From contig CAVKQB010000002.1 of assembly GCA_963658575.1 (NCBI GenBank), forward strand, positions 1-64,000: a stretch of DNA of 64,000 nucleotides. The letters are read 5' to 3'. The notes under the pieces were generated by a model. That model ran no database searches and was not told the origin of the DNA. It saw nothing but the letters and a program-made list of their open reading frames with translations. A program made the position numbers and the translations under genes. Source of the stretch: W0P28-013 sp963658575 (GTDB lineage: Bacteria; Bacteroidota; Bacteroidia; Bacteroidales; Paludibacteraceae). Every line of letters begins with the position of its first letter. The stretch's first letter is position 1. Below are positions 52,315 to 61,418 of the stretch, piece by piece.

Positions 52315-54723
52315 ATGAGATTTTTCGAAGATATGATTGCCAATGCCGACGAACAGACGGTTCACAGCGAAGTGATACGCCTCGACGAAGAGGGCGACCC
52401 CAAGGCAGTGCATTGTCTTTCGGGCGACGAACTGCCCGTTCTTCCGCTGCGCAATATGGTGCTGTTTCCCATGTCGGTGCTGCCCGTTTCCATTGGGCGC
52501 AAATCGTCGCTGAAACTTGTGCAGCAGGTTTACGAAGAGAAGACCGAACTCTTCACCGTGATGCAGCGCGACCACCATGTAGAAAATCCGCAGAAGCCCG
52601 ATTTGTTCGAAATCGGCACTGTGGCGCGCGTGTTGCGCATCATCGAACTGCCCGACAACACCACGATGGTGTTGCTGCACGGCCGTCGGCGCGCACGCCT
52701 CGTCGATTTGGTGAAACGCACACCCTACCTCACCGCCACCATCGACCTGATGCCCGAAACGGCACCCGAAACAGCCACCGGCGCACTTGGCCGCGACCTC
52801 GACGCCATAAAAGCGTTGTGCGAAAAAATCATCAAAAAATCGAACATTCCCAACGAACTGCTTTTTGCCATCGAACACAGCGAAACGCCCGAAACGCTCA
52901 TCAATTTCGTGTGCAACAACCTGCAACTCGACATCTTCGACCAGCAGCATCTGCTCGAGGTGGACGACCTGCGCCAGCGTGCCGCCGAACTGCTCGAAAT
53001 ACTGAAAAAAGAGTTCAAAAAAATCACGGTTTCCGCCTCCATTCAGTCGAAAGTAATGAAGGACATCGACCGCCAACAGCGCGAATACTTTCTGCAACAG
53101 CAGATGAAAACCATCAAAAACGAGCTGGGCGACGACACCACCGACAAACTGATAGAAGCGTACAAAAAACGCGCGAAATCGAAAAAATGGGACAAAAAAA
53201 CGGCCGAAACATTTGCCAAAGAGTTGAAAAAACTCGAAGTGATGCCGCAACACGCGCCCGATTTCGCCGTGCAGCAAAACTATGTGGAGACGCTGCTCGA
53301 ACTGCCGTGGAACGAATATACCGACGATAATTTCGACCTGAAAAAGGCGCAAAAGATACTCGACCGCGACCATTTCGGGTTGGAAAAAGTGAAGGAACGC
53401 ATCGTCGAACATCTGGCCGTGCTGAAACTGCGCAACGACCTGAAATCGCCCATACTCTGCCTCTACGGCCCTCCGGGCGTGGGCAAAACATCGCTCGGCA
53501 AATCGATAGCCGAAAGCCTCGGCCGCAAATATGTGCGCGTGTCGCTCGGCGGCATGCACGACGAAGCCGAAATACGCGGACACCGCCGCACCTACATCGG
53601 TGCTATGCCCGGGCGCATCATTCAAAGCCTGAAAAAAGTCGGCTCGTCGAACCCCGTTTTTGTGCTCGACGAGATAGACAAACTCGCCGACGATGCACAC
53701 GGCGACCCGTCGTCGGCACTGCTCGAAGTGCTCGATCCGGAGCAAAACGCGGCCTTCCACGACAACTTTTTGGACATCGACTACGACCTGTCGAAAGTGC
53801 TGTTCATCGCCACGGCCAACTCGCTCGCTTCGGTGCCGCGCCCGCTGCTCGACCGCATGGAGTTGATAGAAGTGAACGGCTACATTGCCGAAGAAAAGGT
53901 GGAAATCGCCGCCAAATACCTTGTGCCAAAGCAACTGAAAGAGCACGGCATCGACCATCGGCAGGCGAAATTTGCCAAAAAGACACTGCGCTACATCGTC
54001 GATAACTACACCCGCGAATCGGGCGTGCGCGAACTCGACCGTGTCATCGCAAAAATCATGCGCAAAATCGCTTGCAAAATCGCCACCGAAACGCCCTACA
54101 ACGCCGAAATTGCCATCGACGACCTGCAAAACTACCTCGGCGCGCCACGCTACACACACGAGTCCTACCAAGGCAACGGCGTTTGCGGCGTGGTTACGGG
54201 CTTGGCTTGGACGGCCGTGGGCGGCGAAATTCTGTTCATCGAAGTGAGTCTGAGCCCAAGCAAAACGCCCAAACTGACCCTGACGGGCAACCTCGGCGAC
54301 GTGATGAAAGAGTCGGCCACGATTGCGCTCGAATATCTGAAAGCGCACGCCGCCGAACTCGGTGTCGATGGGCAACTGTTCGACCAATACAACGTGCATA
54401 TCCATGTGCCCGAAGGCGCCATTCCCAAGGACGGACCGTCGGCTGGCATCACCATGCTGACTGCGCTCACATCGGCATTCGCCAAACGCAAAGTGAAGAA
54501 AAATCTGGCCATGACGGGCGAAATCACCTTGCGCGGCAAACTGCTGCCCGTGGGCGGCATCAAAGAGAAAATTTTGGCCGCCAAACGCGCCGGCATCACC
54601 GACATTCTGATGTGCGCCGACAACAAAAAAGATGTGGACGAAATCAACGACCGCTACCTGAAAGGGCTGCGCTTCCACTTCACCGACAGCATGGCAGAGG
54701 CTCTGAAAATGGCGTTGATTTAG
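52315..54723 (+). CDS. lon: ATP-dependent protease Lon
   Basis: 802 aa cytosolic AAA+ protease. N-terminal substrate domain (LPVLPLRNMVLFPMSVLPV at about 40), coiled region, AAA module with GPPGVGKTS (about 385-393), sensor and DEIDKL, and a C-terminal Ser-Lys protease with catalytic Ser709 in DGPSAGITM and Lys752 in GGIKEKILAA (spacing 43, as in the E. coli enzyme). Start 9 nt after a pyrimidine repeat leader. Convergent with the Na/Pi gene across a shared hairpin. Confidence 0.97.
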   Translation: MRFFEDMIANADEQTVHSEVIRLDEEGDPKAVHCLSGDELPVLPLRNMVLFPMSVLPVSIGRKSSLKLVQQVYEEKTELFTVMQRDHHVENPQKPDLFEIGTVARVLRIIELPDNTTMVLLHGRRRARLVDLVKRTPYLTATIDLMPETAPETATGALGRDLDAIKALCEKIIKKSNIPNELLFAIEHSETPETLINFVCNNLQLDIFDQQHLLEVDDLRQRAAELLEILKKEFKKITVSASIQSKVMKDIDRQQREYFLQQQMKTIKNELGDDTTDKLIEAYKKRAKSKKWDKKTAETFAKELKKLEVMPQHAPDFAVQQNYVETLLELPWNEYTDDNFDLKKAQKILDRDHFGLEKVKERIVEHLAVLKLRNDLKSPILCLYGPPGVGKTSLGKSIAESLGRKYVRVSLGGMHDEAEIRGHRRTYIGAMPGRIIQSLKKVGSSNPVFVLDEIDKLADDAHGDPSSALLEVLDPEQNAAFHDNFLDIDYDLSKVLFIATANSLASVPRPLLDRMELIEVNGYIAEEKVEIAAKYLVPKQLKEHGIDHRQAKFAKKTLRYIVDNYTRESGVRELDRVIAKIMRKIACKIATETPYNAEIAIDDLQNYLGAPRYTHESYQGNGVCGVVTGLAWTAVGGEILFIEVSLSPSKTPKLTLTGNLGDVMKESATIALEYLKAHAAELGVDGQLFDQYNVHIHVPEGAIPKDGPSAGITMLTALTSAFAKRKVKKNLAMTGEITLRGKLLPVGGIKEKILAAKRAGITDILMCADNKKDVDEINDRYLKGLRFHFTDSMAEALKMALI

Positions 54724-54745
54724 TCGTTATCCGTTTTTCACGCTG

Positions 54746-54782
54746 AAAAAACAGTCGCACGGAATGTGGTTCCGTGCGACTG
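54746..54782 (-). terminator. Terminator between convergent lon and Na/Pi genes
   Basis: Perfect 13-bp stem CAGTCGCACGGAA/TTCCGTGCGACTG (54752-54764 and 54770-54782) with a 5-nt loop. On minus it is followed by six T, so it is a strong terminator for the Na/Pi gene; it may also stop lon transcripts. Confidence 0.9.
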
Positions 54783-54813
54783 GTCTATTTCAGCAATTGT
54801 CAGAAGCGACGCT

Positions 54814-56538
54814 TTACGGTCTGATTCGTGCGGCGGCTTGCGACACATTGATGATGAAATCGCCCATACGCTCGAGTTCGGCTATCAAATCCAAGAAAAA
54901 GACGCTCTCTTGGTACGACTCCTTCTGCTCGATGTCGCGAATGGTGGTGTCGCGCAGCGTGTCGCGGCGTGTGTTGATGCGCACTTCGCACGCCACGGCC
55001 GCCTCCAAATCGACACGTTCGCCCTCGGTGCGTTGCAGGTTGGCCACCATCACACGGTACGCCTCGTCGACCAGTGCCGTCATCTCGTCGATGGCAGCCA
55101 ACTCGCTGTCGCTGAAGTGTTTGCCATGCTCTCTGCTGCGTGTCAGCAGGCGGCTGATGGCTTCGCCCGAATCGCCAAGGCTCTCCAACTCGTCGATGAT
55201 GCGATAGACCACGGTCATGCCTTCGCGCGTATGTTCGCTCACGCTGCCCTGCGGAATGGCGTTCAGGAACGAGGCAATCTCGTATTCAATGCGGTCGGAA
55301 ATTTCCTCGTATTTCACCAGTTTCTGACGATATTTCTCGAATTCATCGGCAGTCGATGCGTGAATGGCGGCTTGGGCGTAGCCGAATCCTTTGTGCGAAA
55401 TCTGTGCGAAATGCGCCACCTCTTTCCACGCTTGCACCACCGACAGTTCGGCCGTGTCCATCGCTCCAGCACTGATAAATTTCAGTTTGAAAATCTCCTC
55501 TTCGGCATCGGTTTTGCTCTTGATGATGGCCGTAACGATTTTGGCGATTTGCGGCACGAACCATATCAAAATGCAGGTGTTGAACGTGTTGAACAGCGTG
55601 TGCAACATCGACAAGCCGTAGAGCGCGGCTGTGGCTTCGTCCGACGTAGGATTGAGCGCGCCGCTCGGCAATTCCGCCGGATTGGGATAGCCCAACCACG
55701 TGATAGTCAGCCCGATAAAGTGGACGAACGGGCAGAACAGCGCCAACGCCCACACCACGCCAAACACATTGAACAGCGTGTGCGCCAAGGCGGCGCGTTT
55801 GGCATTGACATTGGCCATGGCGGCCGCTATGTTGGCAGTGATGGTGGTGCCAATGTTTTCGCCGAGCACCATGGCCGCCGCCATATCGAACGGCAACCAA
55901 CCGAGACTCAGCATGATGAGCGTGAGAGCCATCGTGGCACTCGACGACTGCAAAATCAGTGTCAAGATGGTGCCAAAAGCCAAAAACAGCAGCACCGACC
56001 AGAAGCCGTAGCCCGTCCAACGGCCGATAAACGATAGCACTTCGGGCGTTTGTTCGAGGTCGGGCACCGAATTTTTCATCAGCGACAAGCCCAAGAACAA
56101 CAGCGAAAAACCGATGATGAACTCGCTCACATTGCGGTAACGCTCGCGTTTCGACACGCTCATAACAAATCCGACGGCCATGAGCGGCACCGCCAACACC
56201 GATATATCCATTTTGAAGCCGAGCAACGAAATGAGCCACGCCGTAACGGTGGTGCCGATATTCGCGCCCATAATCACACCGATGGCCTGTTCGAGTGCCA
56301 GCAGACCAGCATTCACGAAACCGACCACCATCACCGTGGTCGCACTCGACGACTGAATGATGGAGGTGATTGTCAAGCCCGTCGCCACGCTCTTCACGCG
56401 GTTCGAAGTCATCGCAGCCAAAATGTGGCGCAAACGCTCGCCAGCGGCCTTTTGCAAACCTGTGCTCATCAGGTTCATGCCGTACAAAAACATGCCCAGA
56501 GCACCAAACAACGTCAAAAGTTGCAATGTCAATTCCAT
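54814..56538 (-). CDS. Na/Pi cotransporter family protein with PhoU-like domain
   Basis: 574 aa. N-terminal Na/Pi-II transporter repeats (GLTITSIIQSSSATTVMVVGFVNAGL and FGTILTLILQSSSATMALTL, the paired QSSSAT motifs), eight or so TM segments to about residue 345, then a cytosolic PhoU-like helical region to the end. Family members import phosphate with sodium or export it. No pst/phoU genes nearby. Confidence 0.92.
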   Translation of the reverse strand: MELTLQLLTLFGALGMFLYGMNLMSTGLQKAAGERLRHILAAMTSNRVKSVATGLTITSIIQSSSATTVMVVGFVNAGLLALEQAIGVIMGANIGTTVTAWLISLLGFKMDISVLAVPLMAVGFVMSVSKRERYRNVSEFIIGFSLLFLGLSLMKNSVPDLEQTPEVLSFIGRWTGYGFWSVLLFLAFGTILTLILQSSSATMALTLIMLSLGWLPFDMAAAMVLGENIGTTITANIAAAMANVNAKRAALAHTLFNVFGVVWALALFCPFVHFIGLTITWLGYPNPAELPSGALNPTSDEATAALYGLSMLHTLFNTFNTCILIWFVPQIAKIVTAIIKSKTDAEEEIFKLKFISAGAMDTAELSVVQAWKEVAHFAQISHKGFGYAQAAIHASTADEFEKYRQKLVKYEEISDRIEYEIASFLNAIPQGSVSEHTREGMTVVYRIIDELESLGDSGEAISRLLTRSREHGKHFSDSELAAIDEMTALVDEAYRVMVANLQRTEGERVDLEAAVACEVRINTRRDTLRDTTIRDIEQKESYQESVFFLDLIAELERMGDFIINVSQAAARIRP

Positions 56539-56645
56539 AATTTTTTAGGTTGATTCGTTGAACTGTTGATTTTGTGATTGGCGGATTGGGTTATTTGGAA
56601 CGTATTCCGATAGTAACCGACCTCCGCGCCTTCAAATTTTTCAGA

Positions 56646-57599
56646 CTAAATTTGCTGCATATGCACCAGATAGACCGTGTAGGCCACATACGACAGCAGC
56701 ATCAGCCAGCCGCCCCAGCGCGGTATGCGCCGCAGGAAGCCGAAGGGCAACAGCACAGCCGCCGCCGCTATCATCACTATGTAATCGACAAGCGTGATGC
56801 CGCCGCCAGCCAACGGCGCAATCTGTGAACTGACACCCAAAATGAAAGTGATATTGAAAATGTTGCTCCCGACAATGTTGCCAAGCGCCAACTGCGTGTT
56901 CTTTTTGAACGCCGCCGCCAACGAAGCCGCCAGTTCAGGCACCGACGTGCCGCACGCTATCAACGTGATGGAGATGAACGCCTCGTCGACGCCCCACGCG
57001 CGGGCAATCGCCACGGCCGAATCGACAAAGAAGTGGCTGCCAGCAACCAACGCCGCCAAACCACACACGATGCGCAGCACCGCCATGCCGACTTTGCCCT
57101 GCTCCTCCAACGCCATTTCGTCATCGGCAGCGCGCCCCTTGCGACGCTCACGCCAAAACGACAAGTAGATGTACGCCACGAAAAACACCAGCAACACAGC
57201 ACCATCGATGCGATTGATGCACACCGCACTGCCATCGAAAAAGTTGAACGCCAGCAACAGCACCAACACCGAAACCAGCACGCACACCGGCAGTTCGAAA
57301 CGCATATTCTCGCGCGTTACCGCCACAGGCCAACACGCCGCCGTCAGACCCAAAATGGCCAACACGTTGAAAATGTTGGAACCAACCACATTGCCAATGG
57401 CGACATCTACATTGCCTTGCCACGCGCCGTATGCGCTCACAGTCAGTTCGGGCATCGATGTGCCAATGCCCACTATCACCGCGCCTATCACAAAATCGGA
57501 GATACGAAAACGGCGCGCTATCGTTACCGAACCTTCGACAAGGCTATTTGCGCCCCACACGATGGCTGCCAACGAAAACAGAAAAATTATGTATAGCAT
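56646..57599 (-). CDS. Calcium/sodium antiporter (CaCA family, YrbG-like)
   Basis: 317 aa, about ten TM segments in two inverted halves, each with the alpha-repeat signature: GIGTSMPELTVSAYGAWQGNVDVAIGNVVGSNIFN and ACGTSVPELAASLAAAFKKNTQLALGNIVGSNIFN. Exchanges Ca2+ for Na+ across the inner membrane. It precedes the Na/Pi gene by about 107 nt on the same strand. Confidence 0.92.
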   Translation of the reverse strand: MLYIIFLFSLAAIVWGANSLVEGSVTIARRFRISDFVIGAVIVGIGTSMPELTVSAYGAWQGNVDVAIGNVVGSNIFNVLAILGLTAACWPVAVTRENMRFELPVCVLVSVLVLLLAFNFFDGSAVCINRIDGAVLLVFFVAYIYLSFWRERRKGRAADDEMALEEQGKVGMAVLRIVCGLAALVAGSHFFVDSAVAIARAWGVDEAFISITLIACGTSVPELAASLAAAFKKNTQLALGNIVGSNIFNITFILGVSSQIAPLAGGGITLVDYIVMIAAAAVLLPFGFLRRIPRWGGWLMLLSYVAYTVYLVHMQQI

Positions 57600-57706
57600 T
57601 TTTTTTGAAAACTAATGATTTAGGGTAAAATGAGAATGGTGCGACCGACGCACGTCCCACGAAAAGACAGCGTACGCCGCAAAAAAAATGAGTCGGAAAA
57701 GACACC

Positions 57707-58117
57707 CTAAATAATGAGTTTGCGCAAACGCATGAAAAACTGCGCATGGTGCTTGACATCGACGGGCAACAGCCCCAACGGCTGCTGATACACCGCAAGC
57801 ACGCAGCAACTCCACATGCGCCCTGCCTTGAAACTGATGGCATTATGATTGATGAAAAAACGGCGGCAACGACCGTCGATGGTCTTGCCCGTGCGCCACA
57901 GCGTGGGCGCGTTCGTCCCCGATGCCACCGCCGAACAGCCGAGCGCATCGCTGCAACCGCCCTGCGTATAACAATCGTCGCTATAGCACGAGACCGAAAC
58001 TTGTGCCGCGGCAACGCTCTCCGCTGGCGTGGCCGAAGCAAGCCGATGGCCGCCAGCAGCCCCAAGCAAACCCAACAACGACAGCACAAACAGTGCGATG
58101 TAGGCACAACGTTTCAC
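57707..58117 (-). CDS. Small exported hypothetical protein
   Basis: About 136 residues from a GTG at 58117: a hydrophobic segment (CAYIALFVLSLLGLLGAAGG), then a cysteine-containing stretch (VSCYSDDCYTQGGC) and a basic end FFMRLRKLII. A TATTTTTG box at 58123-58130 on minus would give an almost leaderless transcript, so the start is uncertain; an ATG at 58165 is an alternative. No homology is recognised. It is divergent from the ATPase gene. Confidence 0.4.
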   Translation of the reverse strand: MKRCAYIALFVLSLLGLLGAAGGHRLASATPAESVAAAQVSVSCYSDDCYTQGGCSDALGCSAVASGTNAPTLWRTGKTIDGRCRRFFINHNAISFKAGRMWSCCVLAVYQQPLGLLPVDVKHHAQFFMRLRKLII

Positions 58118-58191
58118 GGCAACAAAAATACATTTTTTTTCGATATGCGCAAAAAAAAGTGCCATTTTTTTTGTCTTCCGCCAACATTCGC

Positions 58192-58199
58192 TATCTTTG
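58192..58199 (+). promoter_or_regulatory. -7 box TATCTTTG for ATPase gene 1
   Basis: Consensus -7 box; the left copy of the 35-bp repeat starts inside its last two bases (58198). Confidence 0.75.
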
Positions 58200-58232
58200 C
58201 ACAAAATTAAAGTTCAACTTAAAATTTGCACA
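58198..58232 (+). repeat. 35-bp direct repeat, left copy
   Basis: Identical to 59406-59440. The unit runs from TGCACAAAATT to ATTTGCACA and is itself an imperfect dyad around GTTCAAC. It occupies the 5' leader of ATPase gene 1, ending 4 nt before the ATG. Confidence 0.95.
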
Positions 58233-58236
58233 TCTT

Positions 58237-59400
58237 ATGCGAAATTACATCTATCGGCAACTTTCGGCCGAGATACTTGAGTGCCAAAAATACTATCAGG
58301 TGATTGCCATTACCGGGCCTCGGCAGGTGGGAAAAACAACGCTCTGCCGCAACCTCTTTGCAGACTACACCTATTATAATTTGGAAGACATCAATCTGCG
58401 TACAGAGATAGCACGCGACCCAAAAAATTTCTTTTCGCAGAGCGGCAAACGCGTGATAATCGACGAGATACAGAAATTGCCGTCCCTACTGTCGTACATT
58501 ATGGTGTGCGTCGATAGCGACTCGGAATGGCGGTTTGTGCTGACGGGCAGTTGCAATATCTCGCTGATGAATAGCATTTCCCAGTCGCTTTGCGGGCGTA
58601 CGGCCGTGCTGACACTGCTGCCGTTTTCGTTAGACGAAATTCCTGAATATAAGGCAAATAACACCGACAAGATATTATTCAACGGCTTCTATCCTGCCCT
58701 CTTCGATAGGCATATCCCCGCGAACAAAGTATATGCAAACTACTACGCCACTTATGTCGAGCGCGATGTGCGTCAATTACTGAAAATCAAAGACTTGTCT
58801 GCTTTTCAAACGTTCATTCGCCTTTGCGCGGGGCGCGTGGGGGCAGAGTGCAACCTATCCACGCTCTCGAACGAGGTGGGTGTGTCGTCTGTAACGCTCA
58901 AAGAGTGGCTCAGCATATTGGAGGCTTCGTACATTCTCTTTCGCCTGCACCCCTACTACACCAACATCAGCAAACGCTTGGTGAAAACCCCGAAACTCTA
59001 TTTCTACGATACGGGGCTGCTCTGCTATCTCTTGGGGCTGCAATCGGCCGAGCAACTGACTTTGCACCCCTTGCGCGGCGGCGTATTCGAGAATATGGTG
59101 GTATTGGAAATGCTCAAACAGCGTTTCAACAAAGGGCAGGACAATAACCTGTTTTTCTATCGTGAGAGCCGCGGCACAGAGATAGACATCGTGGCACAAG
59201 AGGGGAACAATCTGCGCCTCTACGAGGTGAAGTCTGCCAAAACCTCCAGCCTTGAGTTCTACAAAAACATACACGCCGTGGAACAACTTTTTGGCGAGCG
59301 CATCCTCTCGTCCTGCGTACTGTACGACGGCGACATTAACAACCCCGCCCTCCATAGTGGGCTGTGCAACTTCCGGCTACTCTCCGACAGACACGAATAG
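58237..59400 (+). CDS. AAA family ATPase with DUF4143 domain (1)
   Basis: 387 aa from the ATG at 58237 (upstream starts lie before the promoter). AAA_14 domain with Walker A GPRQVGKTT (27-35), Walker B RVIIDEIQKL (about 74-83) and the sensor FVLTGSCN. Then a winged-helix region and the DUF4143 domain with YFYDTGLLCYLLGL and FYRESRGTEIDIV, a PD-(D/E)xK-like nuclease fold. The family is abundant in Bacteroidetes with unknown biological role. Bounded exactly by two copies of a 35-bp direct repeat. A second, different member starts at 63033. Confidence 0.88.
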   Translation: MRNYIYRQLSAEILECQKYYQVIAITGPRQVGKTTLCRNLFADYTYYNLEDINLRTEIARDPKNFFSQSGKRVIIDEIQKLPSLLSYIMVCVDSDSEWRFVLTGSCNISLMNSISQSLCGRTAVLTLLPFSLDEIPEYKANNTDKILFNGFYPALFDRHIPANKVYANYYATYVERDVRQLLKIKDLSAFQTFIRLCAGRVGAECNLSTLSNEVGVSSVTLKEWLSILEASYILFRLHPYYTNISKRLVKTPKLYFYDTGLLCYLLGLQSAEQLTLHPLRGGVFENMVVLEMLKQRFNKGQDNNLFFYRESRGTEIDIVAQEGNNLRLYEVKSAKTSSLEFYKNIHAVEQLFGERILSSCVLYDGDINNPALHSGLCNFRLLSDRHE

Positions 59401-59405
59401 GCAAA

Positions 59406-59440
59406 TGCACAAAATTAAAGTTCAACTTAAAATTTGCACA
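59406..59440 (+). repeat. 35-bp direct repeat, right copy
   Basis: Identical to 58198-58232; begins 5 nt after the ATPase stop codon. Confidence 0.95.
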
Positions 59441-59459
59441 CACCAAACGAACCGCGATT

Positions 59460-59900
59460 GAGAATTAGTAGCAAGATATGAGTAGCAAGTCGCAAGACAA
59501 AAGGTGAGAGGTTAGAGGTTAGAGGTTATAGGTGAGTGAGCAAAGAGCAAAGATAATTTGGGGCGCGAACAATTCTTAATTATTCATTCTTAATTCTCAA
59601 TTAAAATCCAACCCCTACCCCTGCCATTCGGCAGGTACTCCCCCTATCTGCTACGCAGCAGGGGGAGAGAATGCACTCCCAAAACCTGTCCCTCTGCCGA
59701 GCGCAGCGAGGATAGGGGGACGAGGAGCAACAGCGACGGAGGGGGTTAATACAATTAAGAATTAAGAATTAAGAATGAATAATGAATAATAATCCACAAA
59801 TCCACAGACACTTTCCACTTTATAGACTTTATAAACTTTACAGACTTTTCACTTTATAAACTTTATAGACTTGATAAACTTTTCACTTTTTCACTTTCAA
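59460..59900. repeat. Intergenic repeat mosaic
   Basis: Modules in order: TAGCAAGATATGAGTAGCAAG, GAGGTTAGAGGTTATAGG, GGGCGCGAACAATTC, two hairpin-forming GC-rich modules (CCTGCCATTCGGCAGG with CCCCCTATCTGCTACGCAGC..., and CTGTCCCTCTGCCGAGCGC), AATTAAGAATTAAGAATG. Then ACTTTATAGACTTTATAAACTTTACAG 9-mers leading into the promoter at 59911. No gene seen. Confidence 0.88.
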
Positions 59901-59910
59901 ACTATTTTCG

Positions 59911-59918
59911 TATCTTTG
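59911..59918 (+). promoter_or_regulatory. -7 box TATCTTTG for the methylase/DUF262 operon
   Basis: Consensus -7 box; it implies a leader of about 340 nt before the methylase ATG at 60265. Confidence 0.75.
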
Positions 59919-59925
59919 TAGGCGC

Positions 59926-60264
59926 AAAAGGTAAATACTAACCAACCAAAACATTTTTTTGACCATGTAAAACCGGCATCGTAAAGGCGATGCAACGACA
60001 TATTTTTTAACAGCATTGGCTATTATTTCGCGTTACCGAAAACCGACCAAGTTTATAAGGAGATACAGCAGAAATAATAACAAAAGGCGTTCTGTACAAG
60101 GATGTCCTTTTTCTCTCGATATAGAACATGCTCACACTTCGGTGTGAGTTTCTTAGAGAGAAAAGGTCTCCTTGGTCGGTTGCCTTGGTACGCGATAAGA
60201 AACTCACATTTTTTGTGTCCTTATCGCACGAGATTGATAGCATTGCACAAAATCTATCAATCTT
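59926..60264 (+). promoter_or_regulatory. Long structured leader RNA upstream of the EcoRI-family methylase
   Basis: Contains six perfect or near-perfect inverted repeats. (1) GCATCG/CGATGC at 59976-59993. (2) An 11-bp long-range pair, 60041-60051 with 60171-60181 (AACCGACCAAG/CTTGGTCGGTT). (3) A nested stem 60098-60117 with 60156-60173, capped by (4) CTCACAC-TTCG-GTGTGAG at 60131-60148. (5) GCGATAAG/CTTATCGC at 60192-60227. (6) GATTGATAG/CTATCAATC at 60232-60262, ending 2 nt before the ATG. A further 12-bp complementarity (60143-60154 with 60197-60208) is mutually exclusive with 4 and 5. No convincing ORF lies here. Confidence 0.7.
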
Positions 60265-61395
60265 ATGGCAGACAATACCAATCTACACGCAGCGAAAGTC
60301 GCTAAAAATGATGAGTTCTATACCCAAATCCACGATATAGAGAATGAGATAAATCACTATAAAGACTTTTTTTATGACAAAGTGGTCTTTTGTAATTGTG
60401 ACGACCCATACGAGAGTAACTTCTTTAAGTACTTTGCCAATAACTTTAACGAGTTCCATTTGCGCAAACTCATTGCAACATGTTACAATGGTTCCCCTGT
60501 ATCAGGCAATGAGTTATTATTAGACTTTGGGGACAATGTCAGCGACCCAAAGAAAATTGCCTATAAGGTAGAAATAACGGAAGTCCGAGATTTTAATGGA
60601 GATGGTAGTGAAGATTTAGCAGATGTTCGTTACCTTATGCAGAATGATAAGAATGTAATTTCTGTTCTGAAAGGCAACGGCGACTTCCGCAGTCCGGAAT
60701 GTATCGATTTACTGAAAGAAGCAGATGTGGTAGTCACTAATCCGCCTTTTTCTTTATTTCGTGACTATGTCGCACATTTAGTCAAATACGACAAGAAATT
60801 TATCATACTGGGTAATATGAATGCCGTTACCTATAAGGAGATATTTTCGTTGATAAAGACTAATAAAATGTGGATTGGTTATGGGTTTAATCTCTCAATG
60901 GTATTCCGCACAACCTATCCAAATCTTTTAGAGGCAAATCGCAAGTATGTGCGTTCCAAAGGTTTCGACCCCGACAAGAACTATGTAAAGACACCCGCTA
61001 TTGCATGGTTTACAAACATTGATATTACCAAACGCCACGAGGAAATGATACTCTACAAGCACTACAATGCAGAGGAATATCCGACCTACGAAAATTATAA
61101 CGCTATCAATATCAACAAAGTAACGGACATCCCGTGTGATTATGACGGTGTTATGGGTGTGCCTATTACTTTCTTGGACAAATATAATCCTGCCCAATTT
61201 GATATTATTTGGCGAGGTGGTGATATAGAATGGGCAGAAAATGAGTGTTCGTTCTATACTCCGCCTACTGCTGACAGAGCGAACCGCTTCAAGAAAGCCG
61301 ACAGAACTTGGCGCATACAAAATCCCTACTTAGTAGATAAGAACGATAATGCGGTTGCTGTTTATCAGCGCATTTTCATTCGCCGAAAGAAATAG
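60265..61395 (+). CDS. EcoRI-family adenine-specific DNA methyltransferase
   Basis: 376 aa of the EcoRI methylase family. N-terminal AAKVAKNDEFYTQ and VVFCNCDDPYESNFFKYF, central catalytic NPPF (159-162, VVVTNPPFSLFRDYV), and the C-terminal ITFLDKYNPAQFDIIW. Expected to N6-methylate adenine in a specific site, protecting it from a partner nuclease, here most likely the DUF262-HNH protein 23 nt downstream. Its ATG follows a hairpin by 2 nt. Composition is less GC-rich than the housekeeping genes, suggesting acquisition. Confidence 0.88.
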   Translation: MADNTNLHAAKVAKNDEFYTQIHDIENEINHYKDFFYDKVVFCNCDDPYESNFFKYFANNFNEFHLRKLIATCYNGSPVSGNELLLDFGDNVSDPKKIAYKVEITEVRDFNGDGSEDLADVRYLMQNDKNVISVLKGNGDFRSPECIDLLKEADVVVTNPPFSLFRDYVAHLVKYDKKFIILGNMNAVTYKEIFSLIKTNKMWIGYGFNLSMVFRTTYPNLLEANRKYVRSKGFDPDKNYVKTPAIAWFTNIDITKRHEEMILYKHYNAEEYPTYENYNAININKVTDIPCDYDGVMGVPITFLDKYNPAQFDIIWRGGDIEWAENECSFYTPPTADRANRFKKADRTWRIQNPYLVDKNDNAVAVYQRIFIRRKK

Positions 61396-61418
61396 CACAA
61401 CTTCAAAATAGTACAACT

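Noticed and set aside
52300..54678. A 792-codon open frame on minus, antisense to lon, and similar long frames opposite nadE (44732-46351), the lamin-tail gene (42221-43693) and others
   Set aside because: They lie fully opposite genes with clear family motifs, have histidine/valine/phenylalanine-rich low-complexity translations and no recognisable domains. Such frames arise from the codon bias of the GC-rich sense genes.
60007..60243. A 78-codon minus-strand frame and a 67-codon plus-strand frame (60102-60305) in the leader
   Set aside because: No recognisable protein features; both simply cross the inverted repeats, and the plus frame overlaps the methylase start.
59926..60264. Retron msr-msd RNA
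   Set aside because: The folded leader is reminiscent of one, but no reverse transcriptase is encoded nearby; the downstream genes are a methylase and an HNH protein.
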